Source: Anaerolineales bacterium (GTDB lineage Bacteria; Chloroflexota; Anaerolineae; Anaerolineales; Villigracilaceae). From it: DNA of 64,000 nucleotides. Positions 24,288-31,361 of the stretch are shown here, in pieces. Location of the stretch: the NCBI GenBank assembly GCA_016789025.1, contig JAEURC010000015.1, positions 1-64,000 on the forward strand, read 5' to 3'. Positions within the stretch are counted from its first letter, which is position 1; each line of letters opens with the position of its first letter. Position numbers and translations under genes: made by a program. The notes below the pieces were generated by a model. That model saw only the letters and a program-made list of their open reading frames with translations. It was not told the DNA's origin and ran no database searches.

Positions 24288-24746
24288 TTACCCCAATTTC
24301 AAAACAAACTCATCAACCAACACGCCTGCTGGATTTGTGTACGAATCTTCCCTAATGACATTGAATCCATTTTTCTCCAGCACTCGCTTTGACCCAACGT
24401 TGTGTTTTGCCACGTGAGCAAAAAGTGGACGCGTTGTCGCAATTGCCAGTAATTGCATCACAGCCTGAGTTGCGATTCCCTTGCCCCAAAATTCTCTTCC
24501 GATCCAATAGCCGACTTCGCGCTTGCCGTCCATTTCCCAACTGCCGATGCTCCCCGCCACTTGCCCATCGTATACGATAACCCTGAAGATCACCAACTCG
24601 TTTGCCATGATCTTTTTCGTATGAGCGTAAAACGCCTCCTCATCCCGCGACGGGAACGCCGCCATCGCCGTCGCTTCGGGGTCGAGTTGCTGCTGGTAGA
24701 GGGTGGGCAGGTCAGAGTCGGTGGCAGGGCGGAGGAGAGTGGGCAT
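24288..24746 (-). CDS. GNAT-family N-acetyltransferase (RimJ/RimL-like)
   Basis: A 152-aa acetyltransferase: VGYWIGREFWGKGIATQAVMQLL carries the acetyl-CoA-binding R/Q-x-x-G-x-A pattern, and HVAKHNVGSKRVLEKNGFNV is the standard C-terminal signature of RimJ/RimL relatives acting on N-termini or small amines. The promoter has TATACT (24758-24753) six bases before the ATG, consistent with a leaderless message, and is divergent from the SCP2 gene promoter. The acceptor substrate is unknown. Confidence 0.85.
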   Translation of the reverse strand: MPTLLRPATDSDLPTLYQQQLDPEATAMAAFPSRDEEAFYAHTKKIMANELVIFRVIVYDGQVAGSIGSWEMDGKREVGYWIGREFWGKGIATQAVMQLLAIATTRPLFAHVAKHNVGSKRVLEKNGFNVIREDSYTNPAGVLVDEFVLKLG

Positions 24747-24774
24747 GACGGGAGTATAACCGCTGATTGAGTGC

Positions 24775-24780
24775 TATAAT
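24775..24780 (+). promoter_or_regulatory. Extended -10 promoter of the SCP2 gene
   Basis: TGC-TATAAT extended -10 element with no clear -35; the gene starts 41 bases later behind AAGGAGATC. Confidence 0.6.
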
Positions 24781-24821
24781 GCGATTCTTGTTCTATCAAT
24801 ATTCATTCAAGGAGATCAATC

Positions 24822-25145
24822 ATGTCGTACACAATCGAAGGTCTAATCGCAATGGCTCCAAAGAGTTTTCAGGTTGACCAGGCAAAAGGAGTGAACGCGT
24901 CTGTCCAATTAAATGTGACAGGATCCCAGGCGGGTCAATGGAATGCCGAAATCAAAGACGGCAAGGTTACGATCAACAAGGGCGTTCATGCCTCCCCTGA
25001 TTTCAAAGTCACCGCCGATACGGACGACATTCTGGCTGTGGCGGAGGGAAAACTCGACCCTGCCAAGGCATTCATGATGGGCAAAGCCAAGGTGGAGGGC
25101 GATATGACTGAAATCATGAAGTTATTGCCTTTGTTCAAACGCTAA
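24822..25145 (+). CDS. SCP2 sterol-carrier-like lipid-binding protein
   Basis: A 107-aa SCP2-domain protein. The C-terminal half shows the family core VTINKGVHASPDFKVTADTDD and AEGKLDPAKAFMMGKAKVEGD, which line a hydrophobic lipid tunnel. Stand-alone bacterial SCP2 proteins are thought to bind or shuttle acyl chains; the ligand here is unknown. The gene has a good Shine-Dalgarno (AAGGAGATC), its own extended -10 promoter and a strong terminator, so it is monocistronic. A common small gene in Chloroflexota. Firm family call. Confidence 0.88.
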   Translation: MSYTIEGLIAMAPKSFQVDQAKGVNASVQLNVTGSQAGQWNAEIKDGKVTINKGVHASPDFKVTADTDDILAVAEGKLDPAKAFMMGKAKVEGDMTEIMKLLPLFKR

Positions 25146-25162
25146 TCGACTTCGTTTTACTC

Positions 25163-25198
25163 AAAAAGAGGATGCCATGCGTTCGGCATCCTCTTTTT
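25163..25198 (+). terminator. Terminator of the SCP2 gene
   Basis: AAAAAGAGGATGCC (25163-25176) pairs with GGCATCCTCTTTTT (25185-25198), giving a 14-bp stem with a T-run. Confidence 0.9.
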
Positions 25199-25217
25199 AT
25201 TTGGATGGGCAATGTTT

Positions 25218-25246
25218 TTGGACTGCGAATTCCTCTCGGCTATAAT
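25218..25246 (+). promoter_or_regulatory. Promoter of hutU
   Basis: TTGGAC (25218-25223), 17-base spacer, TATAAT (25241-25246); hutU starts 38 bases later. Confidence 0.75.
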
Positions 25247-25283
25247 TGCCGCGAGGAATTTTATTTCGATAAGGAGACGCATC

Positions 25284-26936
25284 ATGTCCGGACCTCGACC
25301 TGTCCGCGCCCCGCGCGGCATTGACCTCGCCTGCAAGAACTGGCTCAGCGAAGCCGCCTACCGCATGATCCAAAACAACCTCGACCCTGAGGTGGCGGAA
25401 AAACCCGACGATCTCGTCGTCTACGGCGGACGCGGGAAAGCCGCGCGCGATTGGGAATCGTTCGACGCGATCCTTGAATCGCTGAAGAATCTCGAAGAGG
25501 ACGAAACGCTTCTTGTCCAATCGGGGAAACCTGTGGTCGTGTTCAAGAGTCACAAAGACGCGCCGAAAGTGTTGATCGCCAACTCGAACATTGTCCCGCA
25601 TTGGGCGACGTGGGAATACTTCGATGAGTTAGCCAAAAAGGGACTCATCATGTACGGGCAGATGACGGCTGGCTCATGGATCTACATCGGCACGCAGGGA
25701 ATCTTGCAAGGCACATACGAAACATTTGGTGCATTGGCAAAACTCAAAGGGTGGGATTCGCTCAAAGGGAAATTTGTGTTGACCGCTGGCTTGGGCGGCA
25801 TGGGCGGCGCGCAACCGTTATCCATCACAATGAATGAAGGTGTGGGACTCATCGTGGAAGTGGATCCCGAACGCGCCGAACGCCGTCGCGCCATCGGCTA
25901 TGTGGATATGGTCGTGGACAATCTCGAAGAGGCGATGACCCTCGTCGAAGAATTCAAGAATAAGCAAATTCCAAAATCCATCGGGCTGATCGGCAACGCG
26001 GCGGATGTGTACGACGAACTCTCGAAGCGTGGAGTGGTTCCCGATGTGGTGACAGACCAAACGTCGGCGCATGAGGCGTTGTTTTATGTCCCGTCTGGCT
26101 TATCGGTAACGGCGGCTGATGAATTGCGAAGGTCTGATCCTGAGAGATATAAAAAGATGGCGTTGTACTCGATGTCGAAACATGTTGAGGCGATGCTGGC
26201 ATTTCAACGCGTGGGGTCAGAAGTTTTTGATTATGGAAATAATTTGCGCCAACAGGCGTTCAACAACGGTGTCAGCGATGCGTTTGAGTTTCCTGGATTC
26301 GTTCCCGCGTATATTCGTCCGTTGTTTTGCGAGGGCAAAGGACCGTTCCGTTGGGTGGCGTTGTCGGGAGATAAAGAAGATATTTACGTCACCGATCAAG
26401 CGATCATGGAGTTGTTCCCCGAAGACGCGCATTTGCATCGCTGGTTGAAGATGGCGCGCGAAAAAGTCCCGTTTCAGGGATTGCCCTCACGCATCTGTTG
26501 GCTCGGTTACGGCGAACGCGCGAAAGCAGGATTGAAATTCAATGAACTCGTTGCGAGCGGCAAAGTCAAAGCGCCCATCGTGATTGGAAGAGATCATCTT
26601 GATTCAGGGTCAGTCGCTTCGCCGAATCGTGAAACCGAATCCATGAAAGACGGTTCGGACGCGATTTCAGACTGGGCAATCCTCAACGCGCTCATCAACG
26701 CCGTCGGCGGCGCGACGTGGGTGTCGTTCCATCACGGCGGCGGAGTGGGCATGGGATATTCGCAACACGCGGGGCAGGTCATCGTGGCGGATGGGACTCC
26801 TGAAGCGGCTCGCAGGTTGGAACGCGTCCTGACGACAGACCCAGGCATGGGCGTGGTGAGACACGCTGACGCAGGATATGAGATCGCGGTCGAGGCGGCG
26901 AAACGTCACGGCATCAAAATGCCGATGTTGAAGTGA
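25284..26936 (+). CDS. hutU: Urocanate hydratase
   Basis: A 550-aa urocanase, matching the usual length. It converts urocanate to imidazolonepropionate in histidine breakdown, using tightly bound NAD+. Visible are [11 protein letters not shown], the [14 protein letters not shown] dinucleotide-binding region, the late [16 protein letters not shown] segment and [19 protein letters not shown]. The start is at 25284 behind AAGGAGACGCATC; a longer frame from 25212 would include the promoter. HutH, HutI and HutG are not in the window, so the pathway must be completed elsewhere or the enzyme acts on imported urocanate. Confidence 0.96.
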   Translation: MSGPRPVRAPRGIDLACKNWLSEAAYRMIQNNLDPEVAEKPDDLVVYGGRGKAARDWESFDAILESLKNLEEDETLLVQSGKPVVVFKSHKDAPKVLIANSNIVPHWATWEYFDELAKKGLIMYGQMTAGSWIYIGTQGILQGTYETFGALAKLKGWDSLKGKFVLTAGLGGMGGAQPLSITMNEGVGLIVEVDPERAERRRAIGYVDMVVDNLEEAMTLVEEFKNKQIPKSIGLIGNAADVYDELSKRGVVPDVVTDQTSAHEALFYVPSGLSVTAADELRRSDPERYKKMALYSMSKHVEAMLAFQRVGSEVFDYGNNLRQQAFNNGVSDAFEFPGFVPAYIRPLFCEGKGPFRWVALSGDKEDIYVTDQAIMELFPEDAHLHRWLKMAREKVPFQGLPSRICWLGYGERAKAGLKFNELVASGKVKAPIVIGRDHLDSGSVASPNRETESMKDGSDAISDWAILNALINAVGGATWVSFHHGGGVGMGYSQHAGQVIVADGTPEAARRLERVLTTDPGMGVVRHADAGYEIAVEAAKRHGIKMPMLK

Positions 26937-26966
26937 GCGGCAGAGCGGTAAACAAGAGTCATTTTA

Positions 26967-26996
26967 TTGACGATTCCCCGACGGGCGTGGTATCAT
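26967..26996 (+). promoter_or_regulatory. Candidate promoter of infC-rpmI-rplT
   Basis: TTGACG (26967-26972), 18-base spacer, TATCAT (26991-26996). A CCAGCCATTGGCTGG hairpin (27011-27025) lies in the leader. Confidence 0.55.
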
Positions 26997-27050
26997 TCGC
27001 CCACTAAAAACCAGCCATTGGCTGGATTTGTCATGTAATAGGAGAAGCAT

Positions 27051-27620
27051 ATCAGCGCCGCAGAATTTCGTGTTAATGAAGGTATTCGGGTTCCCGAAGT
27101 CCGTTTGATCGGTCCTAACGGTGAGAACGTTGGGGTGGTTTCGATGAAGCAGGCGCTTCAGATCGCCCGCGATGCCGAGTTGGATGTTGTTGAAGTTTCG
27201 CCCAACGCCTCCCCGCCCGTTTGCCGCGTGATGGATTTTGGCAAGTTCATTTACGAGCGCGCCAAGAAGGAACGCGAGGCGAAGAAATCGCAGACGAAGA
27301 TCGAGGTCAAGGAGATTCGCCTGCGCCCCAAGACAAATGAAGCGCACCGCGGTTTCAAGGTAGACGATGCCCGCCGCTGGTTGTTGGGGGGGAACAAAGT
27401 GCGGGTGACGATCAAGTTCCGTGGGCGCGAAATGGATTACCCCGAGATCGCGCTCGAAGACCTGAAAGAGATCGCCGCGGCTCTCGCGGACGTCAGCGTG
27501 GTGGAGGCGGCGCCTCAGATGGAAGGGCGAACGATGCTCGTGGTGTTGGCGCCCAGCAAAGGCGGCGCGAAAAAGAAAGAGAAAGCCGAACCAGCCGTCC
27601 CTGAGAAAGAAGCGTCGTGA
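27051..27620 (+). CDS. infC: Translation initiation factor IF-3 (non-canonical ATC start)
   Basis: A 189-aa IF-3, which keeps ribosomal subunits apart and polices the start codon. The conserved N-terminus FRVNEGIRVPEVRLIGPNG requires initiation upstream of the first ATG/TTG/GTG candidates. The frame is closed by TAG at 27039-27041, and the only codon correctly spaced (six bases) from AGGAG is ATC at 27051. IF-3 genes classically use rare AUU/AUC starts for self-repression, so this fits. The C-terminal domain (TIKFRGREMDYPEIAL) is intact, followed by a lysine-rich tail. It leads the rpmI-rplT operon. Confidence 0.95.
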   Translation: MSAAEFRVNEGIRVPEVRLIGPNGENVGVVSMKQALQIARDAELDVVEVSPNASPPVCRVMDFGKFIYERAKKEREAKKSQTKIEVKEIRLRPKTNEAHRGFKVDDARRWLLGGNKVRVTIKFRGREMDYPEIALEDLKEIAAALADVSVVEAAPQMEGRTMLVVLAPSKGGAKKKEKAEPAVPEKEAS

Positions 27621-27694
27621 GGTGTGCGGGTTTCGGTGCGCGGACTTAAGTCCGCAATCCAGTGCCTCCAGTAAGTCCCAAAGATTGAGAAAGT

Positions 27695-27731
27695 CCGCGG
27701 GCCACTTCGTGAGTTTTGGTCCGCGGTTTTT
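27695..27731 (+). terminator. Attenuator-like hairpin between infC and rpmI
   Basis: CCGCGGGCCA (27695-27704) pairs with TGGTCCGCGG (27717-27726), then TTTTTAT. A competing GCGGACTTAAGTCCGC hairpin lies just upstream. Likely an internal attenuator; L20 autoregulation is possible. Confidence 0.65.
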
Positions 27732-27761
27732 ATTGCAAATTTTTGAAAGGAGATATAGCGA

Positions 27762-27989
27762 ATGCCTCGCAAAGCAAAGGCTAAAGGTAAGTTGAAACTC
27801 AAGACCCACAAGGCGACGTCGAAACGTTTTCGTTTGACGGGCTCGGGCAAACTTGTGCGCACCAAAGGCGGCAAGAGCCACTTGCGCCGAAACACGTCGA
27901 AGCGCTCGAAGGCGCAGTTGTCTGAGATGCAGGATGTGAAGGGTCGCAAGATCATCAAGCGCATCAAGCGTCTTGCGCCGAATATGTAA
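27762..27989 (+). CDS. rpmI: Ribosomal protein bL35
   Basis: A 75-aa basic protein of the large subunit. The family core KLKTHKATSKRFRLTGSGK and RSHLRRNTSKRS-like segment (here KSHLRRNTSKRSK) are present, and the length is normal (about 65-75). It follows infC after an attenuator-like hairpin, with a strong GAAAGGAG Shine-Dalgarno, and precedes rplT, the standard bacterial order. A palindromic AAAATTAATTTT element lies right after its stop codon. Confidence 0.97.
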   Translation: MPRKAKAKGKLKLKTHKATSKRFRLTGSGKLVRTKGGKSHLRRNTSKRSKAQLSEMQDVKGRKIIKRIKRLAPNM

Positions 27990-28012
27990 GGCAAAATTAA
28001 TTTTGCCGTACA
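27990..28012. repeat. GGCAAAATTAATTTTGCC palindrome (dispersed)
   Basis: Perfect 18-bp palindrome (27990-28007) plus GTACA, placed between rpmI and rplT. Differs by three bases from the copy in the T-box leader at 9920-9943. Confidence 0.8.
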
Positions 28013-28098
28013 GCGTATCCAATTTTTTAGTTGCGGCTTTCGGGTGTACGCAACTGGCTGAATAAGCCGACGCCCGCGAGTTTGCAGGAGAGTAGAAC

Positions 28099-28440
28099 AT
28101 GAGAGTTAAAGGCGGACCTCAGGGGCACAAACGTCATAAGAAGATCTTGAAGATCACGAAGGGACAGCGCGGCGCGAAGAACCGTCTGTTCAAGCGAGCC
28201 AACGAGGCGATGCTCAAAAGCCTGTGGTACGCGACCCGTGATCGCCGCGTGCGCAAGCGCGACCTGCGCAAGTTGTGGATCGCCCGCATCAACGCCGCGG
28301 CTCGCCTCAACGGAACCACGTACAGCAAGTTGGTGGCGATGTTGAAGAAGGCGAACATCGAGTTGAATCGCAAGATGCTGTCAGACATGGCAGTCCGCGA
28401 CCCGCAGGCATTCGCCGCAGTGGTTGCGAAAGCGCAATAA
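28099..28440 (+). CDS. rplT: Ribosomal protein bL20
   Basis: A 113-aa L20, essential early in 50S assembly and in many bacteria the repressor of its own operon. The N-terminal basic arm ([32 protein letters not shown]) and globular part ([20 protein letters not shown]) match the family throughout. It begins with MRVKGG in place of the usual MARVKRG. A strong terminator ends the operon 5 bases after the stop. Confidence 0.97.
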   Translation: MRVKGGPQGHKRHKKILKITKGQRGAKNRLFKRANEAMLKSLWYATRDRRVRKRDLRKLWIARINAAARLNGTTYSKLVAMLKKANIELNRKMLSDMAVRDPQAFAAVVAKAQ

Positions 28441-28444
28441 ATTT

Positions 28445-28476
28445 TTGGTCGGGAGAATATCCCGACCAATTTTTTT
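28445..28476 (+). terminator. Terminator of infC-rpmI-rplT
   Basis: TTGGTCGGGA (28445-28454), loop GAATA, TCCCGACCAA (28460-28469), then seven T. Confidence 0.92.
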
Positions 28477-28534
28477 AACGCGACTTACGCGAATGAAATA
28501 TTTTCGCGTTGAGAGAACGGGGTACAATATTTCC

Positions 28535-29086
28535 ATGAACACCGTTTTGGTCGAGCGCGTTCTTTCCACGGGTCAAACGATTCAGATCGTGCAAGGCGAC
28601 ATCACAACTGAACATGTGGACGTCATCGTCAACGCGGCGAATGAAAACCTCCAACACGGAGGCGGAGTCGCATGGGCGATCTCGAACAAAGGTGGAGCCG
28701 CGATTCAATCCGAATCGGACGACTGGATTCGCCAGCGCGGACCTGTCACCCACTCGCATCCCGCGTGGACCTCGGGCGGACTCCTGCCTGCGAAATTCGT
28801 CATCCACGCTGTGGGTCCCGTGTGGGGCGACGGCGACGAGGACAAGAAATTATCCGATGCCGTAACAGGTTCCCTGCGCGTGGCAGATGAATTGAAATGT
28901 TCTTCGATTGCCATGCCCGCGATTTCGACAGGCATCTTCGGCTTCCCAAAAGACCGCGCGGCGAAGATTATCCTTTCGACGATTGAAAATTATTTTGAAA
29001 ACAATTCATCTAATCTCAAAGTGGTGAAACTGGTTTTGTTCGATCAATCCAGCGCGGATGTGTTCGTCAAAGCGTGGGGCAAATGA
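28535..29086 (+). CDS. Macrodomain protein (ADP-ribose hydrolase type)
   Basis: A 183-aa macrodomain: IVQGDITTEHVDVIVNAANENLQHGGGVAWAI (about 16-47) carries the ADP-ribose-binding GDIT and the NAAN-x-GGGVA loop; later AMPAISTGIFGFPKDRAA is the second phosphate loop. Such proteins remove ADP-ribose from proteins or hydrolyse O-acetyl-ADP-ribose. The catalytic asparagine (NAAN) and glycine loop are intact. TACAAT lies six bases before the ATG, implying a leaderless transcript. The stop overlaps the start of the next gene (ATGA). Confidence 0.92.
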   Translation: MNTVLVERVLSTGQTIQIVQGDITTEHVDVIVNAANENLQHGGGVAWAISNKGGAAIQSESDDWIRQRGPVTHSHPAWTSGGLLPAKFVIHAVGPVWGDGDEDKKLSDAVTGSLRVADELKCSSIAMPAISTGIFGFPKDRAAKIILSTIENYFENNSSNLKVVKLVLFDQSSADVFVKAWGK

Positions 29087-29862
29087 TCACATCGGCACAA
29101 AACTCGAAGATCAAATTAGTTCGCGCATTGCTTGGACGCGCCAAAGAACGCCGCGAGGCGGGGATGTTTGTTGTGGAGGGGGTGCGATTAATTGAAGAAG
29201 CGGTTAAAGGAGACTGGAGACTGGAGACTGTTTTGTTTGACGAGACGTTGAGTGAGAGAGGCAAGTCTCAGGTCGAAGGTCTAAGGTCGCGAGGCGTGGA
29301 TGTGGAGGAAGTTTCGGAAAGTTTGATGAAGTCGCTGAGCGAGACCGAAACTCCACAAGGCATTCTTGCTGTTCTCAAATTCACCGAATTACCAATTCCC
29401 AATAACTTGAATTTCGTTCTGATCCCAGACCAAATCCGCGATCCTGGGAATCTCGGCACACTGCTCCGCTCCGCGGCGGCGACGTGTGTGCAGGCTGTGT
29501 TGATTCCACCCGAAACAACAGATGCCTTCGCGCCGAAAGTGTTGAGGGCGGGCATGGGCGCGCATTTCCGCGTTCCGATCCGTGAGACAGGATGGGATCA
29601 AATACATGATGTTTGTTGGTTAGCAGGATTACAAGTTTTGGTTGCGGACATGGAAGGAAAGTCTTGTTGGGAAATGGATTTGAAGCAACCGCTCGCCCTA
29701 ATAATCGGTGGTGAAGCCGAAGGAGCAAGCGATGAAGCGCGTAAACTGGCTACACAGAAAATTTCAATTCCAATGGCAGGGAATGTCGAGTCGTTGAATG
29801 CGGGCGTGGCAGGTTCGGTGTTGATGTTTGAGGTGGTGAGGCAAAGAGCATACGCTGGTTGA
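29083..29862 (+). CDS. TrmH/SpoU-family RNA 2'-O-methyltransferase
   Basis: A 259-aa SPOUT methyltransferase. An N-terminal L7Ae-like substrate-binding part (SKIKLVRALLGRAKERREAGMFVVEG) precedes the trefoil knot with all three motifs: IRDPGNLGTLLRSAAA, LALIIGGEAEGAS and ISIPMAGNVESLNAGVAGSVLMFE. It methylates ribose in rRNA or tRNA; the exact site cannot be read from sequence. A GGAGACT heptamer run at 29211-29231 is translated as GDWRLET in the N-terminal domain, and the final YAG-stop comes from a repeat. Its ATG overlaps the macrodomain stop. Confidence 0.92.
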   Translation: MITSAQNSKIKLVRALLGRAKERREAGMFVVEGVRLIEEAVKGDWRLETVLFDETLSERGKSQVEGLRSRGVDVEEVSESLMKSLSETETPQGILAVLKFTELPIPNNLNFVLIPDQIRDPGNLGTLLRSAAATCVQAVLIPPETTDAFAPKVLRAGMGAHFRVPIRETGWDQIHDVCWLAGLQVLVADMEGKSCWEMDLKQPLALIIGGEAEGASDEARKLATQKISIPMAGNVESLNAGVAGSVLMFEVVRQRAYAG

Positions 29863-29968
29863 GTAGTCCCGCGATGCTTGTCGCGGGACGTATCGAAACC
29901 AGCAGGTAACATGAATACAGTACATATCTTGAAAACCTGTGGTCTCGACTGCTTGCGCTCGACCACCG
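29855..29968. repeat. GCTGGTTGAGTAG...CTCGACCACC repeat pair
   Basis: Opposed diverged copies of the 3724-3862 repeat. The left copy supplies the stop codon of the SpoU gene, the right one abuts the DUF711 start. Confidence 0.7.
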
Positions 29969-29981
29969 ATGGATGAATGAA

Positions 29982-31193
29982 ATGAAAATCCGTTCAATCA
30001 CCTATTTCTGCAACCCCAAATATCCGCTTGAGGAAAAAATCCTGCAAAAGGCGGGGATGTTTCTCGCGGATGCAAAGTCCGCGTATGAGGCGGCGGGCTA
30101 CGAAGTGCAGACCGTGCGGCTGGCGACGATTCCGTTCCCGAAGTTGTTCAGCGATGAAAATATCGGCAAGTTGATGGAGTTGACGAATCAGGTTGCGGGA
30201 ATCGCCGAGAGACATGGCGTCAGTTATGTCTCGTTGGGACCCGCCTTGCCCGAATCCCCGCGCAGTTATGAAGCGATCCCCGACGCGATCTTCGTCTCGA
30301 AAAATGTTTTCTTCGGCGGCGTGATGGCAGACAAATCGCGCGGACTGAATCTCGCCGCGATCCGCGCGTGCGCTGAAGTGATCGTGAGATGCGCACAGAT
30401 CGAAGCGAACGGGTTCGCCAACCTGCAATTCGCCGCGCTGGCAAACGTGGACGCGGGCGCTCCGTTCTTCCCCGCCGCGTATCACGATAAGGATAAGCCC
30501 GCCTTCGCGCTCGCAACCGAGTCCGCAGATTTGGCGGTGAGCGCGTTTGAAAATGCAAAGACCATCGAAGAGGGAAGAAGTAATTTAACGGGCGAGATCG
30601 AAAAGCACGGCAAGAAACTCGCCAAAGTCTCGAAGTCTCTAGTTTCAAGTTCTCCCAAGTTCCTCGGCATAGACTTCTCCCTCGCCCCCTTCCCTGACGA
30701 CGCACATTCGCTCGGCAACGCGGTCGAAAAAATGGGCATCCCCAAGATCGGATTGCACGGTTCGCTCGCCGCCGCCGCCATTCTCACCGAAGCCGTTGAC
30801 CGCGCGGACTTCCCCCACACAGGCTTCAGCGGATTCATGCAACCTGTGCTGGAAGATTCGGTCCTTGCGAAACGCGCCGCCGAAGGCACGCTCACGATCA
30901 AAGACGCGTTGCTTTACTCCGCCGTGTGCGGAACGGGACTGGACACAATTCCGCTCGCGGGAGATACAACGGCTGAACAACTCGTGCCATTGTTGCTCGA
31001 CTTATCCGCGCTGGCGTTGCGCCTCGACAAACCCCTCACCGCGCGGCTGATGCCCATCCCTGGCAAAAAGGCAGGCGATGAAACGAATTTCGATTTTCCG
31101 TTCTTTGCGAATAGCAAAGTGATGGCGCTTGATTCGGCTGAGTTGAAATCCCCGTTCGATCAAAGGGAAGTTTTGCAAATCCAAGAACGATGA
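29982..31193 (+). CDS. DUF711 family protein
   Basis: A 403-aa DUF711 protein: SITYFCNPKYPLEE at the start, AIPDAIFVSKNVFFGGVMAD, NLQFAALANVDAGAPFFPAAYH (about 145-166), and a glycine-rich SAVCGTGLDTIPLAGDTT near residue 315. The family is conserved, cytosolic and structurally related to pyruvate-formate-lyase-like barrels but without the glycyl radical motif; function is unsettled. Residues around 210-222 (KSLVSSSPK) fall on an AGTCTCTAG-type micro-repeat. ATG 29982 and 29973 are both possible starts; neither has a clear Shine-Dalgarno because a palindromic repeat abuts the start. Confidence 0.82.
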   Translation: MKIRSITYFCNPKYPLEEKILQKAGMFLADAKSAYEAAGYEVQTVRLATIPFPKLFSDENIGKLMELTNQVAGIAERHGVSYVSLGPALPESPRSYEAIPDAIFVSKNVFFGGVMADKSRGLNLAAIRACAEVIVRCAQIEANGFANLQFAALANVDAGAPFFPAAYHDKDKPAFALATESADLAVSAFENAKTIEEGRSNLTGEIEKHGKKLAKVSKSLVSSSPKFLGIDFSLAPFPDDAHSLGNAVEKMGIPKIGLHGSLAAAAILTEAVDRADFPHTGFSGFMQPVLEDSVLAKRAAEGTLTIKDALLYSAVCGTGLDTIPLAGDTTAEQLVPLLLDLSALALRLDKPLTARLMPIPGKKAGDETNFDFPFFANSKVMALDSAELKSPFDQREVLQIQER

Positions 31194-31204
31194 CTTCCAA
31201 ATCG

Positions 31205-31323
31205 TTGGTTGAGCACAAGCAGTCGAGACCAATAGTATTCAAAAGCAAATCTATAACAAAATACTCTGCTTACAGGTGGTCTCGATACGGTCTCGGCTAA
31301 CGCCTCGACCTACTCGACCACCA
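31205..31323. repeat. GGTGGTCTCGATACGG...CTCGACCACC repeat
   Basis: Third locus of the repeat described at 3724-3862, here between convergent genes, followed by ACTAACAAACTATCCAACTACC micro-repeats up to 31360. Confidence 0.7.
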
Positions 31324-31361
31324 AACTACCCCACTAACAAACTATCCAACTACCCCTACTA

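Noticed and set aside
24822..25145. SCP2 gene as part of a steroid operon
   Set aside because: It has its own promoter and terminator and no steroid genes nearby; a generic lipid-binding role is the most that can be said.
26964..28100. Long minus-strand frame opposite infC and rpmI
   Set aside because: It is antisense to well-supported ribosomal genes, has no recognised domain and is explained by codon composition.
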